From Deltaproteobacteria bacterium (GTDB lineage Bacteria > Myxococcota > JACPTQ01), in contig JACPTQ010000045.1 in NCBI GenBank assembly GCA_016192705.1, positions 28,519 to 92,518 on the forward strand: a DNA stretch of 64,000 nucleotides. The letters run 5' to 3'. Made by a program: the position numbers and the translations under genes. The notes beneath the pieces were generated by a model. That model was not told where the DNA came from and ran no database searches. It saw only the letters and a list, made by a program, of their open reading frames with translations. Of this stretch, positions 50,642 to 58,058 are shown piece after piece. Position 1 is the first letter of the stretch. Each line of letters begins with the position of its first letter.

Positions 50642-52222
50642 ATGATGGATGCACGAGTGACGCTCTTGCCCGTTCTTTTGGTCTCGCTGTTCGCACTTTC
50701 TTGCGGGAGTAAACCGGTCGGAAAGCCGCCTGGAGAAGTCTCGGGAGACGATGCGGGTGTTGTTGTCGTGCCGGACGCGGGAGCGGGTGCGGACGCGGGC
50801 GCGGATGCGGGGGCGGATGCGGGCGCGGATGCGGACGCGGGAGCGGGTGCGGGGACGGATGCGGGAGCGGGTGCGGATGCGGGTGCGGGACCGGACGCGG
50901 GAGCGGATGCGGGCGCGGACGCGGATGCGGGCGCGGATGCGGGTGCGGGGACGGATGCGGGTGCGGGCTGGAGCGGATGGCGGACCGCTGTCCTCATCAG
51001 CCACGCTGATTGCAACGCCTACATGCCGCAAGTTGCGCTCGACCCAGCCGGAAACGCGACTGCCGTTTGGACCGAAACCGATGGCGGGTCCTCCGCTGTC
51101 TTCGCAAACCAGTACGGCGCGGCCTCCACCTTGTGGGGCGACGCAGGCGTTATCGACACGACGCCCGGGACGGCAACTCTCCCTCAAGTAGCCGTCGACC
51201 AGCAGGGGAATGCGATTGCGGTTTGGCGAAAGCAGAACGGCGCATCACTCAGCATCTACGCGAACCGGTTTAACGCGACGACCAAGCTTTGGGGCGACGC
51301 TGGGATCATTGAGGCGACATCGCTAAACAGCCGATTGCCGCAAGTAGCCGTCGACCCTGAGGGGAATGCGATGGCCGTATGGCAGCGCTTCGAGGGCGCG
51401 TCCTTCAGGATCTACGCCAACCGGTACGACAAAACGATTGGGCTCTGGGGCGACGCGGGAGTCATCGAAGCGATGTCGGGGACGGCGAGTTCCCCGCATA
51501 TGGCGCTCGACGATGCGGGGAACGCGATCGCGGTCTGGTCGTTGTCCGACGGGTTCACCTCGACGATCGGTGCGAACCGGTACAGCCGGGCGACCGGGCT
51601 TTGGGGCGACGCCGGGATCATTAACGACACGTTGGGGGATGCGTATAACCCGCAACTCGCGGTTGACCCGCTCGGCGACGCGATCGCCGTGTGGACACAA
51701 TGGGACGGCGCAAACGACAGCGTCTTTGCGAACCGGTACGACGTGGCGCTCGGGCGCTGGGGCGATGCAGGCGTGATCGAGAGGACGCCGGGCGATGCGT
51801 ATTTCCCATCCATCGGTGTCGACGCACTCGGGAACGCAACGGCGATGTGGTCCGTGTGGAGCGGCGTTTCATCATCCACCTATTCAAACAAGTACAGCGC
51901 CGCGTCGGCGCGTTGGGGCGATGCGGGCGTTGTCGCGGCGATTCCTGTCGACGTGTCGGATTTCGTATTTGGCGTAGACCGCGAGGGGAACGCGACCGCG
52001 CTCTGGACCGCGTGGGACGGCGCCTACACCGGCGTCGCGGCGAACAGGTACCGCGCGGCGTTCACGCGGTGGGATGACGCGGGGTCGATCGAGGGTTTGT
52101 CGGGCGAGGCGTGGAGTCCGCAAGTCGGCGTCACGTCTCTGGGGCGTGCGATGGCGGTGTGGCGAATGACGAGCGACGTCGGGGGCGCGTGCGGGATTTA
52201 CGCGAATGTGTATCGAGACTGA
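50642..52222 (+). CDS. Propeller lipoprotein with Asp/Ala/Gly tract
   Basis: 526 residues from ATG 50642. Signal LLPVLLVSLFALSC with lipobox. A long hexamer tract (50770-50970) codes for about 65 residues of Asp/Ala/Gly. Then eight repeats of 51-52 residues: PQVAVDPEGNA-AVW...IYANRY...WGDAGVIE, as in a beta-propeller. Similar repeats occur in the 21068 gene. GTG 50657 is an alternative start. It lies 12 bp before family member 3 (52235) and likely shares its transcript. Confidence 0.83.
   Translation: MMDARVTLLPVLLVSLFALSCGSKPVGKPPGEVSGDDAGVVVVPDAGAGADAGADAGADAGADADAGAGAGTDAGAGADAGAGPDAGADAGADADAGADAGAGTDAGAGWSGWRTAVLISHADCNAYMPQVALDPAGNATAVWTETDGGSSAVFANQYGAASTLWGDAGVIDTTPGTATLPQVAVDQQGNAIAVWRKQNGASLSIYANRFNATTKLWGDAGIIEATSLNSRLPQVAVDPEGNAMAVWQRFEGASFRIYANRYDKTIGLWGDAGVIEAMSGTASSPHMALDDAGNAIAVWSLSDGFTSTIGANRYSRATGLWGDAGIINDTLGDAYNPQLAVDPLGDAIAVWTQWDGANDSVFANRYDVALGRWGDAGVIERTPGDAYFPSIGVDALGNATAMWSVWSGVSSSTYSNKYSAASARWGDAGVVAAIPVDVSDFVFGVDREGNATALWTAWDGAYTGVAANRYRAAFTRWDDAGSIEGLSGEAWSPQVGVTSLGRAMAVWRMTSDVGGACGIYANVYRD
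50770..50970. repeat. Long GCGGNN hexamer tract in 50642 gene
   Basis: About 33 units (GCGGGA, GCGGAT, GCGGAC, GCGGGC), the longest tract in the window, coding (DAGADAGA)n. Confidence 0.9.
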
Positions 52223-52234
52223 AGGAGGTGCAGC

Positions 52235-52762
52235 ATGATTCGACAACGACTTGAGAGGGCTTCGTGGTTGATGGGTGTCGCGGCACTCGCCGTATCGTGC
52301 GGGGATTCGCCTGGCGCGGGGACGCCGGGTGAAGAATTGGAAGTTGGTCCGCCGGGGGTCATTCAACTCGCGCTCGATTCGACGGGATGCACGAACCTTA
52401 GATCCTGGCCGTACGATAATTTGAAATTCGTGATCTCGAAATACAAGGCCGGAGCAGCCACGATCGTCGAGACGCCTCCGGTGAGCGAGGTGACGAAAAC
52501 TCAAACCGATATTGAGGGCTTATGCCGTGGTATTGGCCCCGGAACAGCTGTTGTTACGACGGTCAATCTTCGCCCATGGTTCTACCAAGTAGAAGCGTTC
52601 GTTTTGGCCACGGCTGGCGGGCGGCCGATTAAGCTCAACAGCGAGAACAAACAAAATGTCGTGGTTGAGTCTGCGGCCTCAGGACCCGCAATCGTCGCAA
52701 TCACACAGGCGGGCGCAATCAGCATCGGGTTGGACGTTTCAGTGGGTGCATGGACGCCGTAA
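52235..52762 (+). CDS. Small lipoprotein, family member 3
   Basis: 175 residues from ATG 52235, GGAGGTGCAG upstream (the same leader as member 1). Signal LERASWLMGVAALAVSC with lipobox, then GDSPGAGTPGEE. The mature domain matches 49455 (VIQLALDSTGCTNLRSWP, NLRPWFYQVEAFVLA, GAWTP end). Surface lipoprotein of unknown role. Confidence 0.78.
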   Translation: MIRQRLERASWLMGVAALAVSCGDSPGAGTPGEELEVGPPGVIQLALDSTGCTNLRSWPYDNLKFVISKYKAGAATIVETPPVSEVTKTQTDIEGLCRGIGPGTAVVTTVNLRPWFYQVEAFVLATAGGRPIKLNSENKQNVVVESAASGPAIVAITQAGAISIGLDVSVGAWTP

Positions 52763-52788
52763 AGGAATCACGGCAGCTGTAGCGCGAC

Positions 52789-53703
52789 TTACTTCTGGCG
52801 AACCGAGCTAAGAATCGCGCTGGCAACCTTCTCGGGTTCATCGACGTGCATGAAGTGGCTCACGTCGTCGAACCAGACAAGGTCCGCGTCGGGGAGAAGC
52901 GCCTTGTATTTTTCGCCGAACGTCGCGGGGACCATCACGTCGTGGCGCGCCCAGAGGAGACGCGTGGGTGGAAGCGCCTCGCCGTTTGCCCGCATCGCGC
53001 GGATGCGCGCGTGGAGCTCTTTCATTTTTGCGGGAGCGACCGATTCGCGGAGGATGCGGCGAAAGACTTCGGTGCGCGCGGTGTCGCGGAAAATGGCGCC
53101 ATAGGTGCGTGCCTCTTCGAGGCTCATCGTGCGTGGGTCGTGGTAGTGGACGTTTTTGGCGACGAAGGCTTCGGGGTTTTTGGTGACGAGGCGGCGAAAG
53201 ACCGTGGCGGAACCAGGGATTGCCATGGCGAGCTGCATGGCACGGAGTTTCGTGTGCGGAAATCCTGGGGCGTGGATGATCGTGAGGCGGCGCACCTGGT
53301 CGCGGTGGTTGGTGGCGAGCCAGAGACTTTCGTAGCCACCAAGCGAATTCCCGACGACGTGCGTCGGGCCGAGGGCGAGCGCCGCGATGAACGACAACAA
53401 GACTTCCGCGACCGAGTCGGGCGCCATCGAGAGGTCGGTGGGGGCGTCGCTCTCACCGGCGCCTGGAAGGTCGGGCACGACGACGCGGCCGTGCGGCGCG
53501 AGAAGGGGGATGAGGTAGCGAAACGAGTATGAACTCGTCATGAGTCCGTGGACGAGGAGAAGGGGGTCGCCGGCGCCGGCCTCTTTGTAGTGAATGCGGA
53601 TGGGGCGTGCGCTGTCGGGGCGCGGCACGTCGACGAAGCGACTCGGAAGATCGAAGTAGGTGTGCGGGCGAGGCGGCTTCTCGGGGAGCTCAGACAGTTT
53701 CAT
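52789..53703 (-). CDS. Alpha/beta hydrolase
   Basis: 304 residues from ATG 53703. Family landmarks: LLLVHGLMTSSYSFR (oxyanion HG), VVPDLPGAGESDAP, nucleophile elbow VVGNSLGGY, acid in WARHDVMVP and His in DVSHFMHVDEP. The substrate is an ester, epoxide or similar, not defined. A TATAAT sits nine bases before the ATG and there is no ribosome site, so the transcript may be leaderless. The upstream 200 bp belong to a dispersed repeat, so longer starts are unlikely. Confidence 0.88.
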   Translation of the reverse strand: MKLSELPEKPPRPHTYFDLPSRFVDVPRPDSARPIRIHYKEAGAGDPLLLVHGLMTSSYSFRYLIPLLAPHGRVVVPDLPGAGESDAPTDLSMAPDSVAEVLLSFIAALALGPTHVVGNSLGGYESLWLATNHRDQVRRLTIIHAPGFPHTKLRAMQLAMAIPGSATVFRRLVTKNPEAFVAKNVHYHDPRTMSLEEARTYGAIFRDTARTEVFRRILRESVAPAKMKELHARIRAMRANGEALPPTRLLWARHDVMVPATFGEKYKALLPDADLVWFDDVSHFMHVDEPEKVASAILSSVRQK

Positions 53704-53763
53704 GGCGGACATTATACTTGGCGAACGCGATCGGGTCGTGAAGCGTGATTCCGGGAAAGCGGC

Positions 53764-53898
53764 CAAGACCACCGTGGGGCGGTCGGGTTTGGGCTCGCTC
53801 CGGCTCGCGGAAGTTCTCGGGTCTGACATGAAATGTGAGTCTGTACGAAACGAATCAAACATCATGAGAACGGCAATTCCACGCCCCATCGGCACCTC
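53764..53898 (-). repeat. Dispersed repeat R1a
   Basis: Very similar to 57266-57399 over about 135 bp (GGGGCGGTCGGGTTTGGGCT, GCACC...). Read on the minus strand its core TCAGACCCGAG matches R2a, R2b and R3. Confidence 0.88.
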
Positions 53899-54099
53899 GT
53901 TTGATAGGTCGTCGGCTGTCCGAGAGTCGTGGCAATGAACACGGTTTGGCGAAGGGGTCGTGATCGTCCTCCTACTCGTCGTCGTGCGCGTGCTCGTTTT
54001 CGTGCGCGTTTTACGAGCACGACGACGACAACGAGTACGAGGAGGAGGACGACTAAGAGTTGGGACCGCTATTCTCGAAGGCTATTTTGGACAAGAGTT

Positions 54100-54186
54100 C
54101 GCACGTCTCAAATCAGACCCGAGGACGTCGGCGCGCCGAAGCGGGCCCGTGTCGACCCTCACGCTCACGAGCGACCGAACCGCTTA
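54100..54186 (+). repeat. Dispersed repeat R2a
   Basis: Core AATCAGACCCGAGGACGTCG then GCGCGCCGAAGCGGGCCC; matches 57695-57782 closely. Lies 43 bp before the oxidoreductase gene. Confidence 0.88.
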
Positions 54187-54228
54187 ACCAGTTGTGCACG
54201 GAAGTGATGGCGGTGATAACGTCGGCGC

Positions 54229-56403
54229 ATGGACGATTTGGTGCCGCTGCGGAGCGCAAGCTCGCGGAGGGCGAGCTCGCGACGTGTGAGTCTTGTCCCG
54301 TTTGGACTTGGCGAGACGAAGCCGCGTCACTACCTCGAGATGCTTCGAATCGCATGGGAGAATCGCGGGTCGTGGCGGTACGCGTGGAAGGTGTTGACGC
54401 GGGGCGTTTGCGATGGGTGCGCGCTTGGGACGAGCGGGCTTCACGACTGGACGATGAAGTCGAAGCACCTGTGCCTCGTGCGACTCAACTTGTTGCGGTT
54501 GAACACGATGGGAGCGCTCGACCTCCGGCGCCTCAGCGATGTCGCTCTTCTGCGGACTCTGTCGTCGCGCGCGCTTCGCGATCTGGGGCGCTTGCCCGTC
54601 CCGCTTCGACGACGGCGCGGCGAGCCCGGGTTCACGCCGATTTCGTGGGACGACGCGTTTCGTGAACTCGGCGATAGGTTGCGCGGAATCGATCCCGAGC
54701 GCTTTGCGCTCTACATGACGTCGCGCGGGATATCCAACGAAATTTATTACGTTGCGCAAAAGGCGGTGCGGGCGCTCGGTTCGCCAAACATCGACAACGC
54801 GGCGCGGCTTTGCCACAGCCCTTCGACGGTTGCCATGAAGCGCATGCTCGGTGTCGGCGCTTCGACGTGCAGCTACCGTGATTGGTACGGCACCGACGTC
54901 ATCGTTTTTTTTGGGTCGAACCCGGCCAACGATCAGCCGGTCGCGATGAAATACCTTGTCGAGGCGAAGCGGCAGGGGACGCGTGTTCTCGCGGTCAATG
55001 CGCTCGAAGAACCCGGGCTGGCACGGTACTGGGTGCCGTCGTCGCCCGAGTCGGCGCTTTTTGGGACGCGCATCGTCGACCAGTTTTTTCGCGTGACCGC
55101 GGGTGGCGATCTGGCTTTTGTGCTTGCGGTGTTGAAACGTCTCGTCGCGACGGGGCACGTGGAAGAAGGTTTTCTTCGGGATCACACGCTGGGGTGGGAT
55201 GAGTTTGTTGCCGCGCTCGACCGGCTCGATTTCAATTCGCTTGTCGCGGAGTCGGGAGCGTCGCAGGGCGACATCGAGGCGTTTGCCGAAAGTCTTGGGG
55301 GCGCCCAAACCGGCGTGTTCGTGTGGAGCATGGGCGTCACGCAGCATGGACACGGCTCGGAAACGGTGATGGCGATTCTCGCGCTTGGGCTTGCGCGCGC
55401 CTTTGTCGGGCGCAAGAAGTGCGGGCTTATGCCGATTCGCGGGCACTCGGGTGTTCAGGGCGGCGCCGAGATGGGCGCGTATGCCAACGCGTTTCCGGGT
55501 GGCGTTCCGATCGACGCGACGGCGGCCGATGCGCTCGAAAGGGCGTGGGGCTTTCGCCCGCCCGATCGCGTTGGGCTTGACGCAACGGCGATGATCGACG
55601 CGGCGGCGTCGGGGGCGCTTGACGCGCTCTACAGCGTCGGGGGGAATTTTCTTGAGACGCTCCCGGAACCCGCGCGCGTCGAATCGGCGCTCGGGCGTGT
55701 TCCCCTTCGCATACATCAGGACATCGTGTTGACGTCGCAAATGCTGGTTGAGCCAAGTGAGGTCGCGTTTATCTTGCCCGCGCGAACGCGGTACGAGCAT
55801 CGGGGCGGTTGCACCGAAACGTCGACCGAGCGCCGCGTAATTTTCAGCCCGTACATTCCCGGCCATGACATAGGCGAGGCGCGCGAAGAATGGTCGATCC
55901 TCGCGGAGGTCGCGAAGGCGGCGCGCCCGGATCGCGCGGAGTTTCTCGACTTCGCGGATGCGGCGGCGATTCGCGCGGAGATTGCGCGCGTTGTGCCGGC
56001 GTATCGCGGCGTCGAGCGCCTCGCAAAGGCTGGGGACGCGTTCCAGTGGGGCGACGGTGAGTTTGTGCTGTCGACGCGGCGCGGAAAACAGTTCAACAGC
56101 ATGGTTCAGCGCGACCGCGATTCGTTAACGGGGGCCGATCGTGATCACGTCTTCATGAACGCGGACGACATGGCGAGGCTCGGTTTTGAGACGGGCACGG
56201 CGATCGCTTTGTCGAACGGCGTTGGGCGATTTGTGGGACGGGCCTTCGCGGCGCCAATAGCGCGCGGAAACGTTCAGATGCATTGGCCCGAAGCGAACGC
56301 CCTCATCGCCGCGGGTGCGGTCGATCCGGCGGCGCGTGTTCCCGATTACAACGCGCGCGTTCGGGTCGAGGCGCTCGCAGCGTCGGAGCGTCAAGATGCG
56401 TGA
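54229..56403 (+). CDS. YdeP/FdhF-like molybdopterin oxidoreductase
   Basis: 724 residues from ATG 54229. It matches the FdhF/YdeP group of bis-MGD enzymes: GVCDGCALGTSGL near the N-terminus (no classical 4Fe-4S CxxC-x3-C set), PISWDDAFRELGDRL, RLCHSPSTVAMKRMLG, DVIVFFGSNPANDQP, LMPIRGHSGVQGGAEMG, and the C-terminal cap (QFNSMVQRDRDSLTGADRDH). The physiological substrate of this group is uncertain; formate is possible. The next gene encodes FdhD and overlaps by eight bases, supporting a molybdenum enzyme. Cytosolic; no Tat signal. Confidence 0.9.
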   Translation: MDDLVPLRSASSRRASSRRVSLVPFGLGETKPRHYLEMLRIAWENRGSWRYAWKVLTRGVCDGCALGTSGLHDWTMKSKHLCLVRLNLLRLNTMGALDLRRLSDVALLRTLSSRALRDLGRLPVPLRRRRGEPGFTPISWDDAFRELGDRLRGIDPERFALYMTSRGISNEIYYVAQKAVRALGSPNIDNAARLCHSPSTVAMKRMLGVGASTCSYRDWYGTDVIVFFGSNPANDQPVAMKYLVEAKRQGTRVLAVNALEEPGLARYWVPSSPESALFGTRIVDQFFRVTAGGDLAFVLAVLKRLVATGHVEEGFLRDHTLGWDEFVAALDRLDFNSLVAESGASQGDIEAFAESLGGAQTGVFVWSMGVTQHGHGSETVMAILALGLARAFVGRKKCGLMPIRGHSGVQGGAEMGAYANAFPGGVPIDATAADALERAWGFRPPDRVGLDATAMIDAAASGALDALYSVGGNFLETLPEPARVESALGRVPLRIHQDIVLTSQMLVEPSEVAFILPARTRYEHRGGCTETSTERRVIFSPYIPGHDIGEAREEWSILAEVAKAARPDRAEFLDFADAAAIRAEIARVVPAYRGVERLAKAGDAFQWGDGEFVLSTRRGKQFNSMVQRDRDSLTGADRDHVFMNADDMARLGFETGTAIALSNGVGRFVGRAFAAPIARGNVQMHWPEANALIAAGAVDPAARVPDYNARVRVEALAASERQDA

Positions 56404-57244
56404 GCGGGGCATTACGGGGCGTTCCGTTTCGCGATTTGTGCGGGGTGGCGCGCTCGCCGTGGGCAAAGATGAAGTTGTCATCGAGGAGCCGCTCGAAATC
56501 CGCGTGAATGGCGACGACCTCGCGATCACGATGCGGACGCCGGGCGAGGACGCGCACCTTGCGGTCGGGTTTTTGTTTGCGGAGGGGATCATCGCGTCGA
56601 TCAAAGACGTCGCATCGGTTGCGCCGTGCGGGCGACCGGGGAGTGACGGGTATGGAAACGTCATCGACGTGCGCGCCGCAGCGGGCGTGCGTTTGCCGAT
56701 CGATCGGCTCGACGTGTCGCGACGTTGGGCGGTCGCGAGCTCGGCGTGTGGGGTCTGCGGCCGCCGCGCGGTCGACGATCTCATCGCGCGCGTCGGGCGA
56801 CTCGGCGACGGGCCGCCGTTCTCGATCGCGCTACTCGCGGCTGGGGTCGATCAACTTACATCGCAGCAGCCACGCTTTCTGCGGACGGGTGGGCTGCACG
56901 CCGCGTGTGCGCTCTCGGCGAGTGGGAAACTTCTCGCCGCTGCTGAGGATGTCGGGCGACACAATGCCGTCGACAAGGTTGTCGGGAACCTCTTGTACAA
57001 CCGGGCCTTGCCAACAGAACCCGGCGCCTACGCCGACAATGTGCCGACGATTCTCGTTGTGAGTGGACGCGCGAGTTTTGAAATCGTTCAAAAGGCCTGC
57101 GCGGCGAAGTTCATTGCGGTCGCGGCGGTCTCTGCGCCGAGCTCGCTCGCGATAGATTTGGCCGAACGCGCGAACCTCACGCTCGCCGGGTTTGTCCGCG
57201 ACGGTGCGGCGAACATCTACGCGGGGAAAAATAGAATCGTCTAG
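56396..57244 (+). CDS. fdhD: FdhD sulfurtransferase for formate-dehydrogenase-type enzymes
   Basis: 282 residues from ATG 56396, eight bases inside the oxidoreductase gene. FdhD landmarks: EEPLEIRVNG, MRTPGEDAHLAVGFLFAEGI, the sulfur-carrying CxxC loop SSACGVCG, GGLHAACAL, EDVGRHNAVDKVVG, LVVSGRASFEIVQKA. FdhD passes sulfur from IscS to the molybdenum cofactor of its target enzyme, which here must be the adjacent oxidoreductase. Confidence 0.93.
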   Translation: MRERGITGRSVSRFVRGGALAVGKDEVVIEEPLEIRVNGDDLAITMRTPGEDAHLAVGFLFAEGIIASIKDVASVAPCGRPGSDGYGNVIDVRAAAGVRLPIDRLDVSRRWAVASSACGVCGRRAVDDLIARVGRLGDGPPFSIALLAAGVDQLTSQQPRFLRTGGLHAACALSASGKLLAAAEDVGRHNAVDKVVGNLLYNRALPTEPGAYADNVPTILVVSGRASFEIVQKACAAKFIAVAAVSAPSSLAIDLAERANLTLAGFVRDGAANIYAGKNRIV

Positions 57245-57265
57245 CCTGATCCCCGGTCAACGGCT

Positions 57266-57399
57266 AAGACCAGCGTGGGGCGGTCGGGTTTGGGCTCGCT
57301 CCGGCTCGCGGAAGTCCTCGGGTCTGACATTAAATGTGAGTCTGCACGAACTGAATCAGAGCTCATGAGTACAGCATTTCCACGCCCCATCGGCACCTC
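57266..57399 (-). repeat. Dispersed repeat R1b
   Basis: Counterpart of 53764-53898; same minus-strand core TCAGACCCGAGGAC. Confidence 0.88.
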
Positions 57400-57694
57400 A
57401 TCCCCTGCGGACGCGAGCCTCTGCTTTCCCAATCCCCGCCCGCTCCACCAGAAACCAGCCGTTTTCCGGGAACGGCGGCTGAGAAACTTGGGGGTCGATC
57501 GATCGTCAGCCGACACCCAGCGGGTGAAGGCTTCGTAGCGCCCTCAAGCCCAGAAAATACGTCTCCGGAAAGTGGTTCGCCCGGATTTGCGTAGGGTCGG
57601 CAGGGGCACCGCGCAGGCGTGCCTCCGCAGGGTCTGCAGCGCGATATCGGCCGGGACCTTCGAGCTTTCGCGTGCCTCTGAACTGCGGATCAAT

Positions 57695-57782
57695 CGCACG
57701 TCTCAAATCAGACCCGAGGACGTCGGCGCGCCGAAGCGGGCCCCTGTCGACCCTCACGCTTGCGAGCGAACGAACCGCTTAC
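57695..57782 (+). repeat. Dispersed repeat R2b
   Basis: Counterpart of 54100-54186; continues with CCGCTTACCGGGGGATTGGG, which also has a match in R3. Confidence 0.88.
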
Positions 57783-57801
57783 CGGGGGATTGGGGAATCG
57801 T

Positions 57802-58020
57802 CTAACGCTTGGGTGCGTGCTTGTCACGGCACACTTTGTAGCAGCTGTGCCGGTCTTTCTTGCACCCCGTTTGATCCTTGCCGCCCTTTCTACATTTCGC
57901 CGAATCCTTTCGACATTTGACGCGACACTCACGGAGTTCGTCGTTGTTTTCCGCGCCCAGCGACGCGCCTGCGAACGAGAGGGTTAGCACAGCAGCGAGG
58001 GTTCCCAGAAACTTCTTCAT
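57802..58020 (-). CDS. Small secreted Cys/Lys-rich protein
   Basis: 72 residues from ATG 58020 with AAGGAG upstream. Signal MKKFLGTLAAVLTLSFAGAS. The mature part of about 50 residues has six cysteines among many Lys/Arg (CRVKCRKDSAKCRKGGKD, CKKDRHSCYKVC), in a C-x3-C pattern typical of helical hairpins held by disulfides. Unknown role; could bind anions or nucleic acid. It lies 38 bp downstream of the RND gene on the same strand. Confidence 0.65.
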   Translation of the reverse strand: MKKFLGTLAAVLTLSFAGASLGAENNDELRECRVKCRKDSAKCRKGGKDQTGCKKDRHSCYKVCRDKHAPKR

Positions 58021-58058
58021 GACGCTCCTTTCGTGAACTTCTAAAAAAGTACCACGTC

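Larger units (their letters stand above)
53704..54228. other. Non-coding gap with inverted repeat pair and hairpin
   Basis: 525 bp without a supportable gene. It holds repeat copy R1a (53764-53898), an imperfect long hairpin (arms about 53963-53990 and 54014-54052, e.g. GCTCGT...ACGAGC in the loop region) and repeat copy R2a (54100-54186) in opposite orientation. Frames through the hairpin are artefacts of its CGTCGT/GACGAC composition. Confidence 0.75.
57245..57801. other. Non-coding gap with repeats R1b and R2b
   Basis: 557 bp without a supportable gene. It holds R1b (57266-57399) and R2b (57695-57782) in opposite orientations with about 295 bp between them, including a small hairpin (CAGCCGTTTTCCGGGAACGG then CGGCTG, near 57459). 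Confidence 0.75.

Noticed and set aside
53704..53895. 64-residue N-terminal extension of the alpha/beta hydrolase
   Set aside because: The extension lies in repeat R1a, and the same peptide can be read from R1b in non-coding DNA. The hydrolase fold begins after ATG 53703.
53960..54187. Open frame through the 53963-54052 hairpin
   Set aside because: Its Val/Leu/Arg composition follows from the CGTCGT-type hairpin and the R2a repeat; there is no ribosome site and no family resemblance.
54184..55866. Long minus-strand frame opposite the molybdopterin oxidoreductase
   Set aside because: Arg/His/Pro-rich shadow; the plus frame matches a known enzyme family over its length.
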